A stretch of 35,854 nt of DNA from Pseudolabrys sp. (lineage in GTDB: Bacteria; Pseudomonadota; Alphaproteobacteria; Rhizobiales; Xanthobacteraceae): positions 1 through 35,854 of the forward strand of contig JAHBZF010000023.1 in assembly GCA_019635575.1 (NCBI GenBank), written 5' to 3'. Positions 7,012 through 14,987 of the stretch are shown here, in pieces. Numbering within the stretch: position 1 is the stretch's first letter; each line of letters starts with the position of its first letter. Below the pieces are notes generated by a model, which saw only the letters and a program-made list of their open reading frames with translations, was not told the DNA's origin and did not search any database. The translations under genes and the position numbers were made by a program.

Positions 7012-9096
7012 ATGTTGAGCTCTCGTCTCAATCGGCTGCTCACCGGCAGCGCGGTCGCCGTTGTTTTGACCCTTGGTGCCGCGCAAGCCGCGCAGGCTCA
7101 GTCCACCAGCGGCAGCAGCGAGCCGGCGATGGTGGACGGCGTTCCGGTTCCTGACACGACGATGCCGGCACCGCCGACCGTCGAAGACCTGAACAAGAGC
7201 ATGGTGCCGGCCACTCCTGCGCCGGCCGCGCAAGCGCAGACGCCGGCTCCGGCTGCACAGCCCGCTCCAGCCGCCGCCGAAGCGCCGAAGGCGGCTCCCG
7301 CCGCGCCGGCAACGGCCGCGACGCCCGCGCCCGCCGCGGCACCGGTCACCGCCTCGCTCGACAGCGCGGTCGCCGACAAGCTGCGTGAACTCTCGTCCGG
7401 CAAATTCGACCGCATTCTCGGCAGCAAGAAAGAGCGCACCGCCGTCGAGGCGTTCTACAGCGCGCGCAACTTCAAGCCGCTGTGGGTGACGGACGGCGCC
7501 GCCAATGCCGGCGCCAAGGCCGCCGCCAAATATCTCGGCGGCGTCGAGGCCGACGCGCTCGATCCGTCCGACTATCCGACGCCGGACTTCACCGCGGCCA
7601 AGGACGCGGATGCGCTCGCCGAAGCGGAGATGAAGCTCACCAATTCGGTGCTCGCTTTCGCGCATCATGCCTCGATCGGCCGCGTGCACTTCACGCGCAT
7701 CTCCGCCGACATCAGCTACGATCTCAAGGCGCCGGAGCCCGGCGACGTGCTCAAGAAGCTCGCCGACGCGGGCGACGTCGCCGCCGCGCTCGACAGCTTC
7801 AATCCGCAGCAGCCAGGCTACAAGGCGCTGAAGGCGAAATACGCCGAACTGCGCGCCGGCAAGAAGGCTGATGCCGGCCCGGCGCCGATCCCGCACGGCG
7901 CAACGCTCAAGCTCGACACGCCGAAGAAGAAGAACGCCAAGAAGGGCGCGAAAGCCGAAGAGACGACCGCTGCCGTCATCACCGACGACCGCGTGCCGGA
8001 AGTCCGCAAGCGGCTCGGCATCGCCGGCGACCAGAGCAGCAAGGTGTTCGACAAGGACGTGGTCGCCGCGCTGCGCGGCTTCCAGAAGGAGCACAAGCTC
8101 CCGGCCAACGGCGAACTCACCAACGCCACGATCGACGCGATCAACGGCCCGAAGCAGAACGTCAACGCGCAGGACGCGATCGTCGCGACCATGGAGCGCT
8201 GGCGCTGGATGCCGCGCGACCTCGGCAACCCTTACGTGATGGTCAACATCCCCGACTACACGCTGCGCATCGTCAAGGACGGCAAGACCTACTGGAAGAC
8301 CAAGATCGTGGTCGGCTTGCCGGGCAAGCCGACGCCGATCATCAGCGCGGAGATGAAGTTCATCACCGTCAATCCGACCTGGAACGTGCCGCCGTCGATC
8401 ATTCAGAACGAATATCTGCCGGCGCTGCGTGAGGATCCGAACGCGCTCGACCGCATCGGCCTCAAGGTCTCGCAGAATCCGGACGGCACCGTGCGCATCT
8501 GGCAGCCGCCGGGAGATCGCAACGCGCTCGGCCGCATCCGCTTCAATTTCCCGAACAAGTTCCTGGTGTATCAGCACGACACGCCGGACAAGCATCTGTT
8601 CGCCCATGACAAGCGCGCCTACAGCCACGGCTGCATGCGCGTGCAGGATCCGCTGATGTACGGCGAGAAGATCCTGTCGCTCGCCTTGCCGCAGGAGCAC
8701 TACACCGCCGCGCGGCTGCAGAAGATGTTCGGCGGCAACGAGATCAACATCAACTTCCCGAAGACGATCCCGGTGCACCTGACCTATCAGACCGCGTTCG
8801 TGGACGAGGACGGCAAGCTGCAGGTTCGCGGCGACGTCTACGGCCGCGATGCCCGCGTGCTCGCGGCGCTGCGCGGTTCGGAGCGCAAGGTCGCCGACAT
8901 TCCGATGGATCGTCCGGCGAATACCTCGGCGAAGCCGGTCAAGCTCGCGCCCGGCAGCCTCGGCGGTCAGGGTCCGAGCTATGGCGGCGGCCCCAACTTC
9001 TTCGACTGGCTGTTCGGCGCGCCGGCGCGCGAGCCGCAATTCGAGCCGCGCCAGCGTCGCCGCTACGACAACAACGGCCGGATCAGCTATCGCTGA
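7012..9096 (+). CDS. Secreted L,D-transpeptidase (YcbB-like) with peptidoglycan-binding domain
   Basis: This 694-residue cell-wall enzyme should form 3-3 cross-links in peptidoglycan, or attach proteins to it, in the periplasm. A signal peptide covers about residues 1-29 (hydrophobic core SAVAVVLTLGAAQAA). Residues about 60-115 are a low-complexity Ala/Pro linker. An unassigned helical region follows. A PG_binding_1 domain begins near residue 328 (VPEVRKRLGIAG) and includes ALRGFQKEHKLPANGELT. The YkuD catalytic domain follows, with the signature SHGCMRV at 538-544 and Cys541 as nucleophile, preceded by HDTPDKHLF. The C-terminal tail is basic and Arg-rich. The ATG at 7012 has AAGGA upstream. 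The YcbB/LdtD layout fits, though the tail beyond the catalytic domain is long. It is probably monocistronic and is followed by a terminator. Confidence 0.94.
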   Translation: MLSSRLNRLLTGSAVAVVLTLGAAQAAQAQSTSGSSEPAMVDGVPVPDTTMPAPPTVEDLNKSMVPATPAPAAQAQTPAPAAQPAPAAAEAPKAAPAAPATAATPAPAAAPVTASLDSAVADKLRELSSGKFDRILGSKKERTAVEAFYSARNFKPLWVTDGAANAGAKAAAKYLGGVEADALDPSDYPTPDFTAAKDADALAEAEMKLTNSVLAFAHHASIGRVHFTRISADISYDLKAPEPGDVLKKLADAGDVAAALDSFNPQQPGYKALKAKYAELRAGKKADAGPAPIPHGATLKLDTPKKKNAKKGAKAEETTAAVITDDRVPEVRKRLGIAGDQSSKVFDKDVVAALRGFQKEHKLPANGELTNATIDAINGPKQNVNAQDAIVATMERWRWMPRDLGNPYVMVNIPDYTLRIVKDGKTYWKTKIVVGLPGKPTPIISAEMKFITVNPTWNVPPSIIQNEYLPALREDPNALDRIGLKVSQNPDGTVRIWQPPGDRNALGRIRFNFPNKFLVYQHDTPDKHLFAHDKRAYSHGCMRVQDPLMYGEKILSLALPQEHYTAARLQKMFGGNEININFPKTIPVHLTYQTAFVDEDGKLQVRGDVYGRDARVLAALRGSERKVADIPMDRPANTSAKPVKLAPGSLGGQGPSYGGGPNFFDWLFGAPAREPQFEPRQRRRYDNNGRISYR

Positions 9097-9115
9097 CCGT
9101 CGCTCACTCCCGACG

Positions 9116-9145
9116 AAAAAGGGCCGCCTCGCGCGGCCCTTTTTT
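9116..9145. terminator. Bidirectional intrinsic terminator between L,D-transpeptidase and tRNA-His
   Basis: AAAAAGGGCCGC (9116-9127), loop CTCGC, GCGGCCCTTTTTT (9133-9145). The stem has A- and T-runs on both sides, so it can end the transpeptidase message and the tRNA transcript coming from the right. Confidence 0.87.
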
Positions 9146-9229
9146 ATGGAAGTCCGCATGATGCGAGGTTCGCGCGCGGCATGCCGCGCGGCCGAACACC
9201 TGTCTCACCGAGGGAGGGGGATATCCAAG

Positions 9230-9306
9230 TGGTACAGGCGGGTGGACTTGAACCACCGACCTCCGGTTCCACAGACCGGCGCTCTAACCAACTGAGCTAC
9301 GCCTGC
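9230..9306 (-). tRNA. tRNA-His (anticodon GTG)
   Basis: Read on the minus strand, 77 nt fold into a full cloverleaf. The acceptor strand GCAGGCG pairs with CGCCTGT through a G1-U72 wobble. The D-arm contains AGCTCAGTTGGTTAGAGC. The anticodon stem CCGGT/ACCGG carries loop CTGTGGA, anticodon GTG. The T-arm is GGTGG-TTCAAGT-CCACC and CCA is encoded (9230-9232). The discriminator base is A73 and no G precedes G1 as a paired G-1. Most bacteria have G-1:C73 in tRNA-His. Many Alphaproteobacteria instead lack G-1 and have A73, so this is a lineage-typical exception and not a defect. It ends at the terminator shared with the transpeptidase gene. Confidence 0.96.
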
Positions 9307-9360
9307 ACAGGACATGCCGCCGGCGCCAAGGCTTACGACCCATGGCCTGCGAGCGGGCGG

Positions 9361-9389
9361 ACCATATTCGTCAGGACGCGCCGCGGCAA
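9361..9389 (-). promoter_or_regulatory. Possible promoter for tRNA-His
   Basis: On the minus strand TTGCCG (9389-9384) and TATGGT (9366-9361) are 17 bp apart. A start site near 9354 would leave a leader of roughly 50 nt before the tRNA. Spacing is ideal and both boxes are moderate matches. Confidence 0.35.
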
Positions 9390-9428
9390 GGCCGATATCG
9401 CGGCAAATTTCTCCGGAAAACCCGCAAG

Positions 9429-9457
9429 AAAAAGCCCAGGCGCGGGCCTGGGCTTTT
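9429..9457 (-). terminator. Intrinsic terminator after phasin 1
   Basis: GCCCAGG (9434-9440), loop CGCGGG, CCTGGGC (9447-9453), with A5 at 9429-9433 giving a T-run on the minus strand and TTTT on the plus strand. It sits 47 bp past the phasin stop. A second perfect 10-bp hairpin, CGCGGGCGGC-TGA-GCCGCCCGCG (9467-9489), lies between the two without a T-run. Confidence 0.82.
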
Positions 9458-9503
9458 CACATGTCGCGCGGGCGGCTGAGCCGCCCGCGGATCGTCACAG
9501 AAA

Positions 9504-10073
9504 TCAGGCAGCCTTGTTGAAGGCCGAGTTGAGACCCGACTTGATCGGCTCCGCGGTCTCCTGCGCGAGCTTCTGAGCGAGCGCGGTCAGTTCCTTCACC
9601 TGCTCGGTCGAGGTCTCGAACTGCTGGCGCGCATGCGCCGTCGTCAGCTCGACCGCTTCGGCGACCGACTTCACGGTCATCAGCTTGGCGAGATAGTCGA
9701 AGGCGCTGTTGGTGTTGGCGCGAGCCTGCTCAAGCATGGCGAGGCCGTAATCGGCCGTGCCCTTGCTGGCGTTGGCATAGGTGGTTTCCATCATGCCGGT
9801 GGTGTCCTCGGCGGCGGCGCGGATCTTGTCGTAGCCGGTCTTCGCCTGGGTCAGCGTCTTCTCGGCGATCTCGCGCAGCGCGGCCGGCACTTCCATGGCC
9901 GGGATGTTGAACTTGGGAATATCGAACTTCGGCAGTTCAAACTTCGGAATCTCGAATTTCGGCAGCTCGGCGGTCACTGCGACCTTCGGGGATTCGATCT
10001 TCACGGTATCGGCTTTCGGGGCTTCGACGCCCGGCTTGCCGGCTTTCACTTTCGCGGTGACCACATCGGCCAT
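9504..10073 (-). CDS. Phasin family protein with PKF repeat N-terminus
   Basis: This 189-residue protein is a phasin, a surface protein of polyhydroxyalkanoate granules. Residues about 75-180 are Ala-rich and amphipathic helical, as in the Phasin_2 family, with TLTQAKTGYDKIRAAAEDTT and LTTAHARQQFETSTEQVKEL. The N-terminus is lysine- and proline-rich, and residues 37-58 contain four near-identical units of the form PKFEIPKFELPKFDIPKFNI. Phasin-like proteins of Bradyrhizobium relatives often carry such a tract. AAGGAG precedes the ATG by 8 bp. A promoter with ideal 17-bp spacing lies about 100 bp upstream. A second phasin gene lies upstream on the same strand, 208 bp away. No PHA synthase or depolymerase is in the window, so granule association is from family alone. 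Confidence 0.88.
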   Translation of the reverse strand: MADVVTAKVKAGKPGVEAPKADTVKIESPKVAVTAELPKFEIPKFELPKFDIPKFNIPAMEVPAALREIAEKTLTQAKTGYDKIRAAAEDTTGMMETTYANASKGTADYGLAMLEQARANTNSAFDYLAKLMTVKSVAEAVELTTAHARQQFETSTEQVKELTALAQKLAQETAEPIKSGLNSAFNKAA

Positions 10074-10175
10074 GGGACGGCTCCTTGTCAGGGCTTCCGG
10101 AGGGGGACACCAGCCACCGACGCCCTACCGCCGATCCGGTGTCGTTCGACGCAGTGAGCGCCGAACCATACCCCT

Positions 10176-10204
10176 TCTATAAGCCGTGAAATTGTGCATC
10201 GCAA
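10176..10204 (-). promoter_or_regulatory. Predicted promoter of phasin 1
   Basis: On the minus strand TTGCGA (10204-10199) is separated by exactly 17 bp from TATAGA (10181-10176), about 100 bp before the ATG. The 9-mer GTGCATCGC (10194-10202, plus strand) overlaps the -35 and recurs as its reverse complement at 10752-10760, upstream of phasin 2. PhaR-type repressors of phasin genes recognise TGC-rich sites, so an operator here is a plausible inference. Confidence 0.45.
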
Positions 10205-10281
10205 CAGAAATTATCGCGACGCACAAAAAAGCCTGATCCCGGCCATCCATGTGGCGGCCGGAACCCCTCCACCGCCGGGCG

Positions 10282-10656
10282 CTAGCGGGCGGGCGGCGTG
10301 GTCGCCTTGGACGCCACCGCCGCCAGCTCCTTGGCCTGATCGGTGAGGGTCTGGACGTGGGATTTGACGTAATCGGCCTGGATCTGCATGGCGTCCTGCG
10401 GGTCGCGCGCCATCACCAGCCGCTGGCCGAAGGCGAAAGCCGCCGCCATGTTCTGCTCGGCATGGCGGATGGTGAGCTCGACCACCTGGCGGGCGCCGGT
10501 CCTCAGGGTCGCCGCCTGCCCCTCGACGCCGCTCACCCCCTGGGTCGCGGCGGACACGAAGGTCTCAAAAGCCTTGCGGGCCTGCTCCATGCTCTTCTCG
10601 GCGAAGGCGTGCATGTCGGTCGGGAATTCGAATTTGGGAAAGTCGCTGCCAGCCAT
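10282..10656 (-). CDS. Short phasin family protein
   Basis: This 124-residue protein looks like a second, shorter phasin. It begins MAGSDFPKFEFPTDM, so it has one PKFEFP unit of the type repeated in phasin 1. The rest is an amphipathic, Ala-rich helical region including SMEQARKAFETFVSAATQGV and LTIRHAEQNMAAAFAFGQRL, ending with LTDQAKELAAVASKATTPPA. The longer frame reaches 10734, but the ATG at 10656 has GGAG 8 bp upstream and gives a normal phasin start. It is upstream of phasin 1 on the same strand with 208 bp between them, so each probably has its own promoter. It is divergent from the histidine kinase gene. Confidence 0.82.
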   Translation of the reverse strand: MAGSDFPKFEFPTDMHAFAEKSMEQARKAFETFVSAATQGVSGVEGQAATLRTGARQVVELTIRHAEQNMAAAFAFGQRLVMARDPQDAMQIQADYVKSHVQTLTDQAKELAAVASKATTPPAR

Positions 10657-10897
10657 GATGAGCTCCGGTGCTTCTGGATTTAAATTCTTGGCCGCGATTC
10701 TGGACCCGCTTCGGGGCCAAGCTGAGGCCAACAAGCCGAAGCCAACATTAGGCGATGCACGGGCCGGCGCAACGTCCGGTGATTAAGGTTTATTGCGCCT
10801 TCCGGCTCCAGATACCGGCCGTTTCATGGACGCTGACGCGGCCGGCCCTTATGTATGTCCTTACCTCTGTCCTTTGTTGTGTAAGGCTTTTTCGCGC

Positions 10898-13800
10898 ATG
10901 CCCGGACCTGGCTTCCAGCTGGACTGCCTGCTCGATCCGCGACTGTCGCCGCATGCGGCGTCACCGCGGCCGATCTGGCTGTGGAGCGCGGACGCGCACC
11001 GCATCCTGTGGGCCAATCCGACCGGCGCGGCAATCTTCGGTGCGGCGTCGCCAGCGGCGGCGGCCGCACTCGACTTTCCGGCAACGCATCCGGCGGCGGC
11101 ACAGGTGGCGCGGCTCGCCACCACGCTGACCGATAACGGCGCGCCGCGGCTCGACCGTCTTCGCGGCTTCGGCGCACGCGGCGCGGGGACGCTCACCTGC
11201 GCCTGCTCACGCATCACGCTCTCCGGCGGCGAGAAGGCGGTGTTGATCGTCTCCACCGAGCGCGCCGGCCCCGAACTCACCCTTGCCGAACGCGCGCAGC
11301 GCCTGCTGGCGGAAAACGATGCACCGGTCGCCGCCTTCGCCGCCGACGGTTCGCTGCTGCACGCGACGCAGCCGATCGCGCAAAGCTTCGGCGACGTGAC
11401 CAGCCTCGACGCCATTGGCGCAGCCGCGCTCGCGGCGCAGGCGAGCCGCGAGGGCGCCGCGTCCGGTCCGACCAAGATCGGCGTGCTGTCGCTCGCGCGC
11501 ATCGGCGAAGGCGCCTCGACCGTGCTGCTGGCAACGCTCGATCAACCAGCAGGCGAAACGACAACCGACGCGACCATCACGGACGCACAGATTTCCGCCG
11601 ACGCTTCGGCAGATATGTCGGCGGACAACGACGACCACGCATCGCCCCCGGCCGTCGACCATGTCGCGACCGCACCCGCCGAAACGCCGGCATCGGTCGA
11701 GCACGTCAGCACGCCGCGGCACCCGTTGCGGTTCGTCTGGGCGCTCGATGATCAGAACCGCTTCACGCTCGAGTCGCAGGAATTCATCGCGCTGATCGGC
11801 GCCTCGACCCCGCAACTGCTCGACCGTCCGTGGAGCGAGATCGCCGCGACGCTCAAGCTCGATCCCGACGGCACGGTCGCGCGCGCCTTTGCCTCGCACG
11901 AAACCTTCAGCGGCATCACCGTGCCGTGGCCAGTGGACGGCAGCAGCGCAACCATGCCGATCGAACTGTCGGGCCTGCCGATGTTCGACCGCGAGCGCCG
12001 GTTCCGCGGCTATCGCGGCTTCGGCATCTGCCGCGACGTGGAGCGGCTCGACGCACTCGCGACCGCGCGCGCCTTGCTCGACGCGCAACCGGCCTCGCCG
12101 TCGATCTTGCCGCCAGTCGTGCCGCCCGGTGCGCCGCCGGCCGAAACGCCGCAGAACGTGCTGCGATTCCCCGCGCCGAACGCCGTAACGGCAGAGCGCC
12201 CCGCCGATGTGTTCGCGCCGCCGGAAAAACCCGCCGAGCCCGCCGCGACACCGACACCAACCCTGACGCCGGTGGAAAAGCTCGCCTTCCGCGAACTCGC
12301 CCGCCGCCTCGGCGACGGCTTGAAGCAACCGGCGAAAGCCGAGAACGACAGCGCGCCGCCGCCCGCTGCCGCGGTTGCCGCGCAAACGACAGCACAAGCC
12401 GCTCAGGTTGCGTCGCCCGTCGCGCCGCCGGCGGAACGCGCCGCGCCGCGCTCGCGCTCGGAAGCGCCGATCCTCGACCGTCTGCCGTTCGGCATCCTGG
12501 TCTACCGGCTCAACGAACTGCTCTACGCCAACAAGGCATTCCTCGACTGGACCGGCTACGCCGCGCTCTACGATCTGGTGCAGGCCGGCGGCCTCGACAC
12601 GCTGTTCATCGACACCAGCGACACGACGCCGGCACAGAACGGCACGCCGCTGACCATCAGCACCCAGGACGGCGACCACAAGCCGGTCGACGGCCGGCTG
12701 TTCTCGACCACCTGGAACGACGAAAGCGCGCTGGTGCTGATGCTCAACACCGGCATGCCGGCGCAGGCGCCCGCAGCGCCCGATCCACGTCTCGCGGAGA
12801 CCGAGCAGGCGCTGGTGCGCGCGCAGACCGGCGTGCGCGATCTCGAGGCGATCCTCGACACCGCGACCGACGGCGTCGTGCTGATCGACCGCGACGGCCG
12901 CGTGCTGTCGGCCAATCGCAGCGCCGAGGCGCTGTTCGGCTACGACAACGCCGACATGCAGGCGTTCCTGTTCGGCGATCTGTTCGCGCCGGAAAGCCGG
13001 CGCGCCGCGCTCGACTATCTCGACCGGCTGTCGCATGCCGGCGCCACCGTGTTGATCAACGAAGGCCGCGAAGTGATCGGCCGCGTGCGCCAGGGCGGTC
13101 TCATTCCGCTGTTCATGACGCTCGGCCGCGTCGGCGATAACGGCGACAAATTCTGCGCCGTGTTCCGCGACGTCACCGTCTGGAAGAAGACCGAAGAAGA
13201 CCTGATGACGGCGAAGCGCCTCGCCGAGAAGACCTCGGCGGCGAAATCGGAATTCCTCGCCAAGGTGAGCCACGATATCCGCTCGCCGCTCAACACCATC
13301 ATCGGCTTCTCCGAGGTGATGATCGACGAGCGGTTCGGCGCCATCGGCAACGAACGCTACCGCGACTATCTCAAGGACATTCACGCCGCCGGCGAGCACC
13401 TGATCACGCTGCTCAACGACCTGCTCGATCTGTCAAAGATCGAGACCGGCAAGCTCGATCTCTCGTTCGCCAGCCTCGGCCTCAACGATCTCGTGCAGCA
13501 ATGCGTGGCGATGCTGCAGGCGCAGGCCAATCGTGGCCGCGTCATCATCCGTACCGCGCTCGCCGACACGCTGCCGCAAGTGGTGGCCGATGCGCGCTCG
13601 GTGCGGCAGATCATTCTCAACCTGCTTTCCAACTCGCTGAAGCTGACCGGCGCCGGCGGCCAGGTGATCGTCTCGACCGCGCTGACCGATCGCGGCGACG
13701 TGGCGCTGCGGGTCCGCGACACCGGCAGCGGCATGAGCGAGGCGGAACTGGCGCAGGCGCTCGAACCATTCCGCGAACTCGCCACCACGCCGCGCTGGGG

Positions 13801-13942
13801 CGCGAGCGGCACCGGACTCGGCCTGCCGATCACCAAGGCGCTGGCGGAAGCGAACCACGCCGAATTCCACATTTCCAGCAGCAACGGCAGCGGCACGCTC
13901 GCCGAAGTGGTGTTCCCGGCGCCGCGTTTGCTCGCCGAATAA
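10898..13942 (+). CDS. Large soluble PAS-domain sensor histidine kinase of the PdhS/PleC/DivJ type
   Basis: From the ATG at 10898 the product is 1,014 residues. No membrane segment or signal peptide is seen, so it is cytoplasmic. The N-terminus has a degenerate PAS-like region (PIWLWSADAHRILWANPTGA). A second such region follows near residue 280, then a long Pro/Ala linker, and a third (LPFGILVYRLNELLYANKAF) near residue 530. A clear PAS domain lies at about 648-765 (ILDTATDGVVLIDRDGRVLS). The phosphoacceptor is His792 in KVSHDIRSPLN, followed by TIIGFSEVMIDERFG, which is the DHp pattern of kinases that act on DivK/PleD in Alphaproteobacteria. The ATPase domain has an N-box (NLLSNS), DTGSGM and GTGLGL. 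Starts at 10826 or 10793 would add 24 or 35 Cys/Pro-rich residues and look less likely. No partner regulator is adjacent. Confidence 0.88.
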   Translation: MPGPGFQLDCLLDPRLSPHAASPRPIWLWSADAHRILWANPTGAAIFGAASPAAAAALDFPATHPAAAQVARLATTLTDNGAPRLDRLRGFGARGAGTLTCACSRITLSGGEKAVLIVSTERAGPELTLAERAQRLLAENDAPVAAFAADGSLLHATQPIAQSFGDVTSLDAIGAAALAAQASREGAASGPTKIGVLSLARIGEGASTVLLATLDQPAGETTTDATITDAQISADASADMSADNDDHASPPAVDHVATAPAETPASVEHVSTPRHPLRFVWALDDQNRFTLESQEFIALIGASTPQLLDRPWSEIAATLKLDPDGTVARAFASHETFSGITVPWPVDGSSATMPIELSGLPMFDRERRFRGYRGFGICRDVERLDALATARALLDAQPASPSILPPVVPPGAPPAETPQNVLRFPAPNAVTAERPADVFAPPEKPAEPAATPTPTLTPVEKLAFRELARRLGDGLKQPAKAENDSAPPPAAAVAAQTTAQAAQVASPVAPPAERAAPRSRSEAPILDRLPFGILVYRLNELLYANKAFLDWTGYAALYDLVQAGGLDTLFIDTSDTTPAQNGTPLTISTQDGDHKPVDGRLFSTTWNDESALVLMLNTGMPAQAPAAPDPRLAETEQALVRAQTGVRDLEAILDTATDGVVLIDRDGRVLSANRSAEALFGYDNADMQAFLFGDLFAPESRRAALDYLDRLSHAGATVLINEGREVIGRVRQGGLIPLFMTLGRVGDNGDKFCAVFRDVTVWKKTEEDLMTAKRLAEKTSAAKSEFLAKVSHDIRSPLNTIIGFSEVMIDERFGAIGNERYRDYLKDIHAAGEHLITLLNDLLDLSKIETGKLDLSFASLGLNDLVQQCVAMLQAQANRGRVIIRTALADTLPQVVADARSVRQIILNLLSNSLKLTGAGGQVIVSTALTDRGDVALRVRDTGSGMSEAELAQALEPFRELATTPRWGASGTGLGLPITKALAEANHAEFHISSSNGSGTLAEVVFPAPRLLAE

Positions 13943-14016
13943 ACGCCGGCCTCCCTTTACCGCGTCCCCACGAACGGTCATCCTGATCGCGCGGCCTGAC
14001 GCGGCTCGGAGGCGGC

Positions 14017-14787
14017 ATGACCCGGCTATTCCCTGATCGTCTGTTGGCGCGAACCGGATTTGCCGTGTTCACGGCGTTTGCCCTGATCGCCGCCGCCGTC
14101 ATGCCCGCCCGCCCGGCCGAGCGCGTCGATCTGCTGCTGGTGCTCGCCTCCGACGTGTCGCGCAGCGTCGATTACGCCAAATTCCAGTTGCAACGCGAAG
14201 GCTACGCCGCCGCCATCACCGACGACCGGGTGCTGAACGCGATCCGCTCCGGCCCGTTGCAGCGCATCGCCGTCGCTTTCGTCGAATGGTCCGGCGCCGC
14301 CGCGCAGAAAGTGGTGATCGACTGGACCTTGATCGACGGAAAAGCGTCGGCGCAGAAATTCGCCGATCAACTGATCGAACTGCCGCGGGCGTTTGCCGAC
14401 CGCACCGCCATCGGCGCCGGCATCGACTTCGCGCTGGCGCAGCTCGACCGCGCGCCGTTCGAGAGCAGCCGGCGCACCATCGACGTGTCCGGCGACGGCA
14501 CCAGCAATTCCGGCACGCCGGTCGACGAAGCGCGCGACCGCGCGCTCGCCAAGGGCGTGACGATCAACGGCCTCGTCATTCTCAGCGACCGCCCGCTCGC
14601 ATGGAATCCGGAGCACACCAATCCGCCCGGCGGCCTCGACAAATACTACCGCGACCATGTGACCGGCGGCCCCGGCGCGTTCGTGATGGTGGCGGAGAAT
14701 TTCGGCTCGTTCCGGCAGGCGATCATCGGCAAGCTGATCGCCGAGATCGCCATGCTCGACACCGGCCGGATTACCGTGAGGGACTGA
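14017..14787 (+). CDS. DUF1194 family secreted protein (VWA-like)
   Basis: This 256-residue protein belongs to DUF1194, a family of uncharacterised alphaproteobacterial proteins with a von Willebrand A-like fold. A signal peptide spans about residues 1-34 (hydrophobic FAVFTAFALIAAAVM, cleavage near ARPAE). The mature protein starts VDLLLVLASDVSRSVDYAKF, where Asp46, Ser48 and Ser50 form a DxSxS metal-ion-dependent adhesion site. GAGIDFALAQL and TIDVSGDGTSNSG are further VWA-like features. The ATG at 14017 has GGAGG 5 bp upstream. It lies 74 bp after the histidine kinase and about 200 bp before the iron-binding protein, all on one strand. A metal-dependent periplasmic binding role is an inference from the fold; the partner is unknown. 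Confidence 0.87.
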   Translation: MTRLFPDRLLARTGFAVFTAFALIAAAVMPARPAERVDLLLVLASDVSRSVDYAKFQLQREGYAAAITDDRVLNAIRSGPLQRIAVAFVEWSGAAAQKVVIDWTLIDGKASAQKFADQLIELPRAFADRTAIGAGIDFALAQLDRAPFESSRRTIDVSGDGTSNSGTPVDEARDRALAKGVTINGLVILSDRPLAWNPEHTNPPGGLDKYYRDHVTGGPGAFVMVAENFGSFRQAIIGKLIAEIAMLDTGRITVRD

Positions 14788-14987
14788 CGCGCGCCGCGCC
14801 CACTGAGGCGCTTTGCCGCAATGCTTCCCCGCGATCGGTCGCCGGCGCGATCCATTTGCCGCCGCTGGCGAAACCGCCACGTTTCGAGCGATTCCAAACT
14901 GGCCGGTCGCGGCAAACGCCGTTAAGCCATTGAAAACAGCAAAGAAGTCGTGGAACGAAGGGGCATGTCCGCGCACCCCGTCACAGG

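Noticed and set aside
7006-9159. Open frame of 717 codons antisense to the L,D-transpeptidase
   Set aside because: Arg-rich low-complexity product, no ribosome binding site, and the plus-strand frame has a signal peptide and catalytic motif.
11207-13399. Open frame of 730 codons antisense to the histidine kinase
   Set aside because: Arg/Ala/Val-rich shadow frame in high-GC sequence; kinase motifs are on the plus strand.
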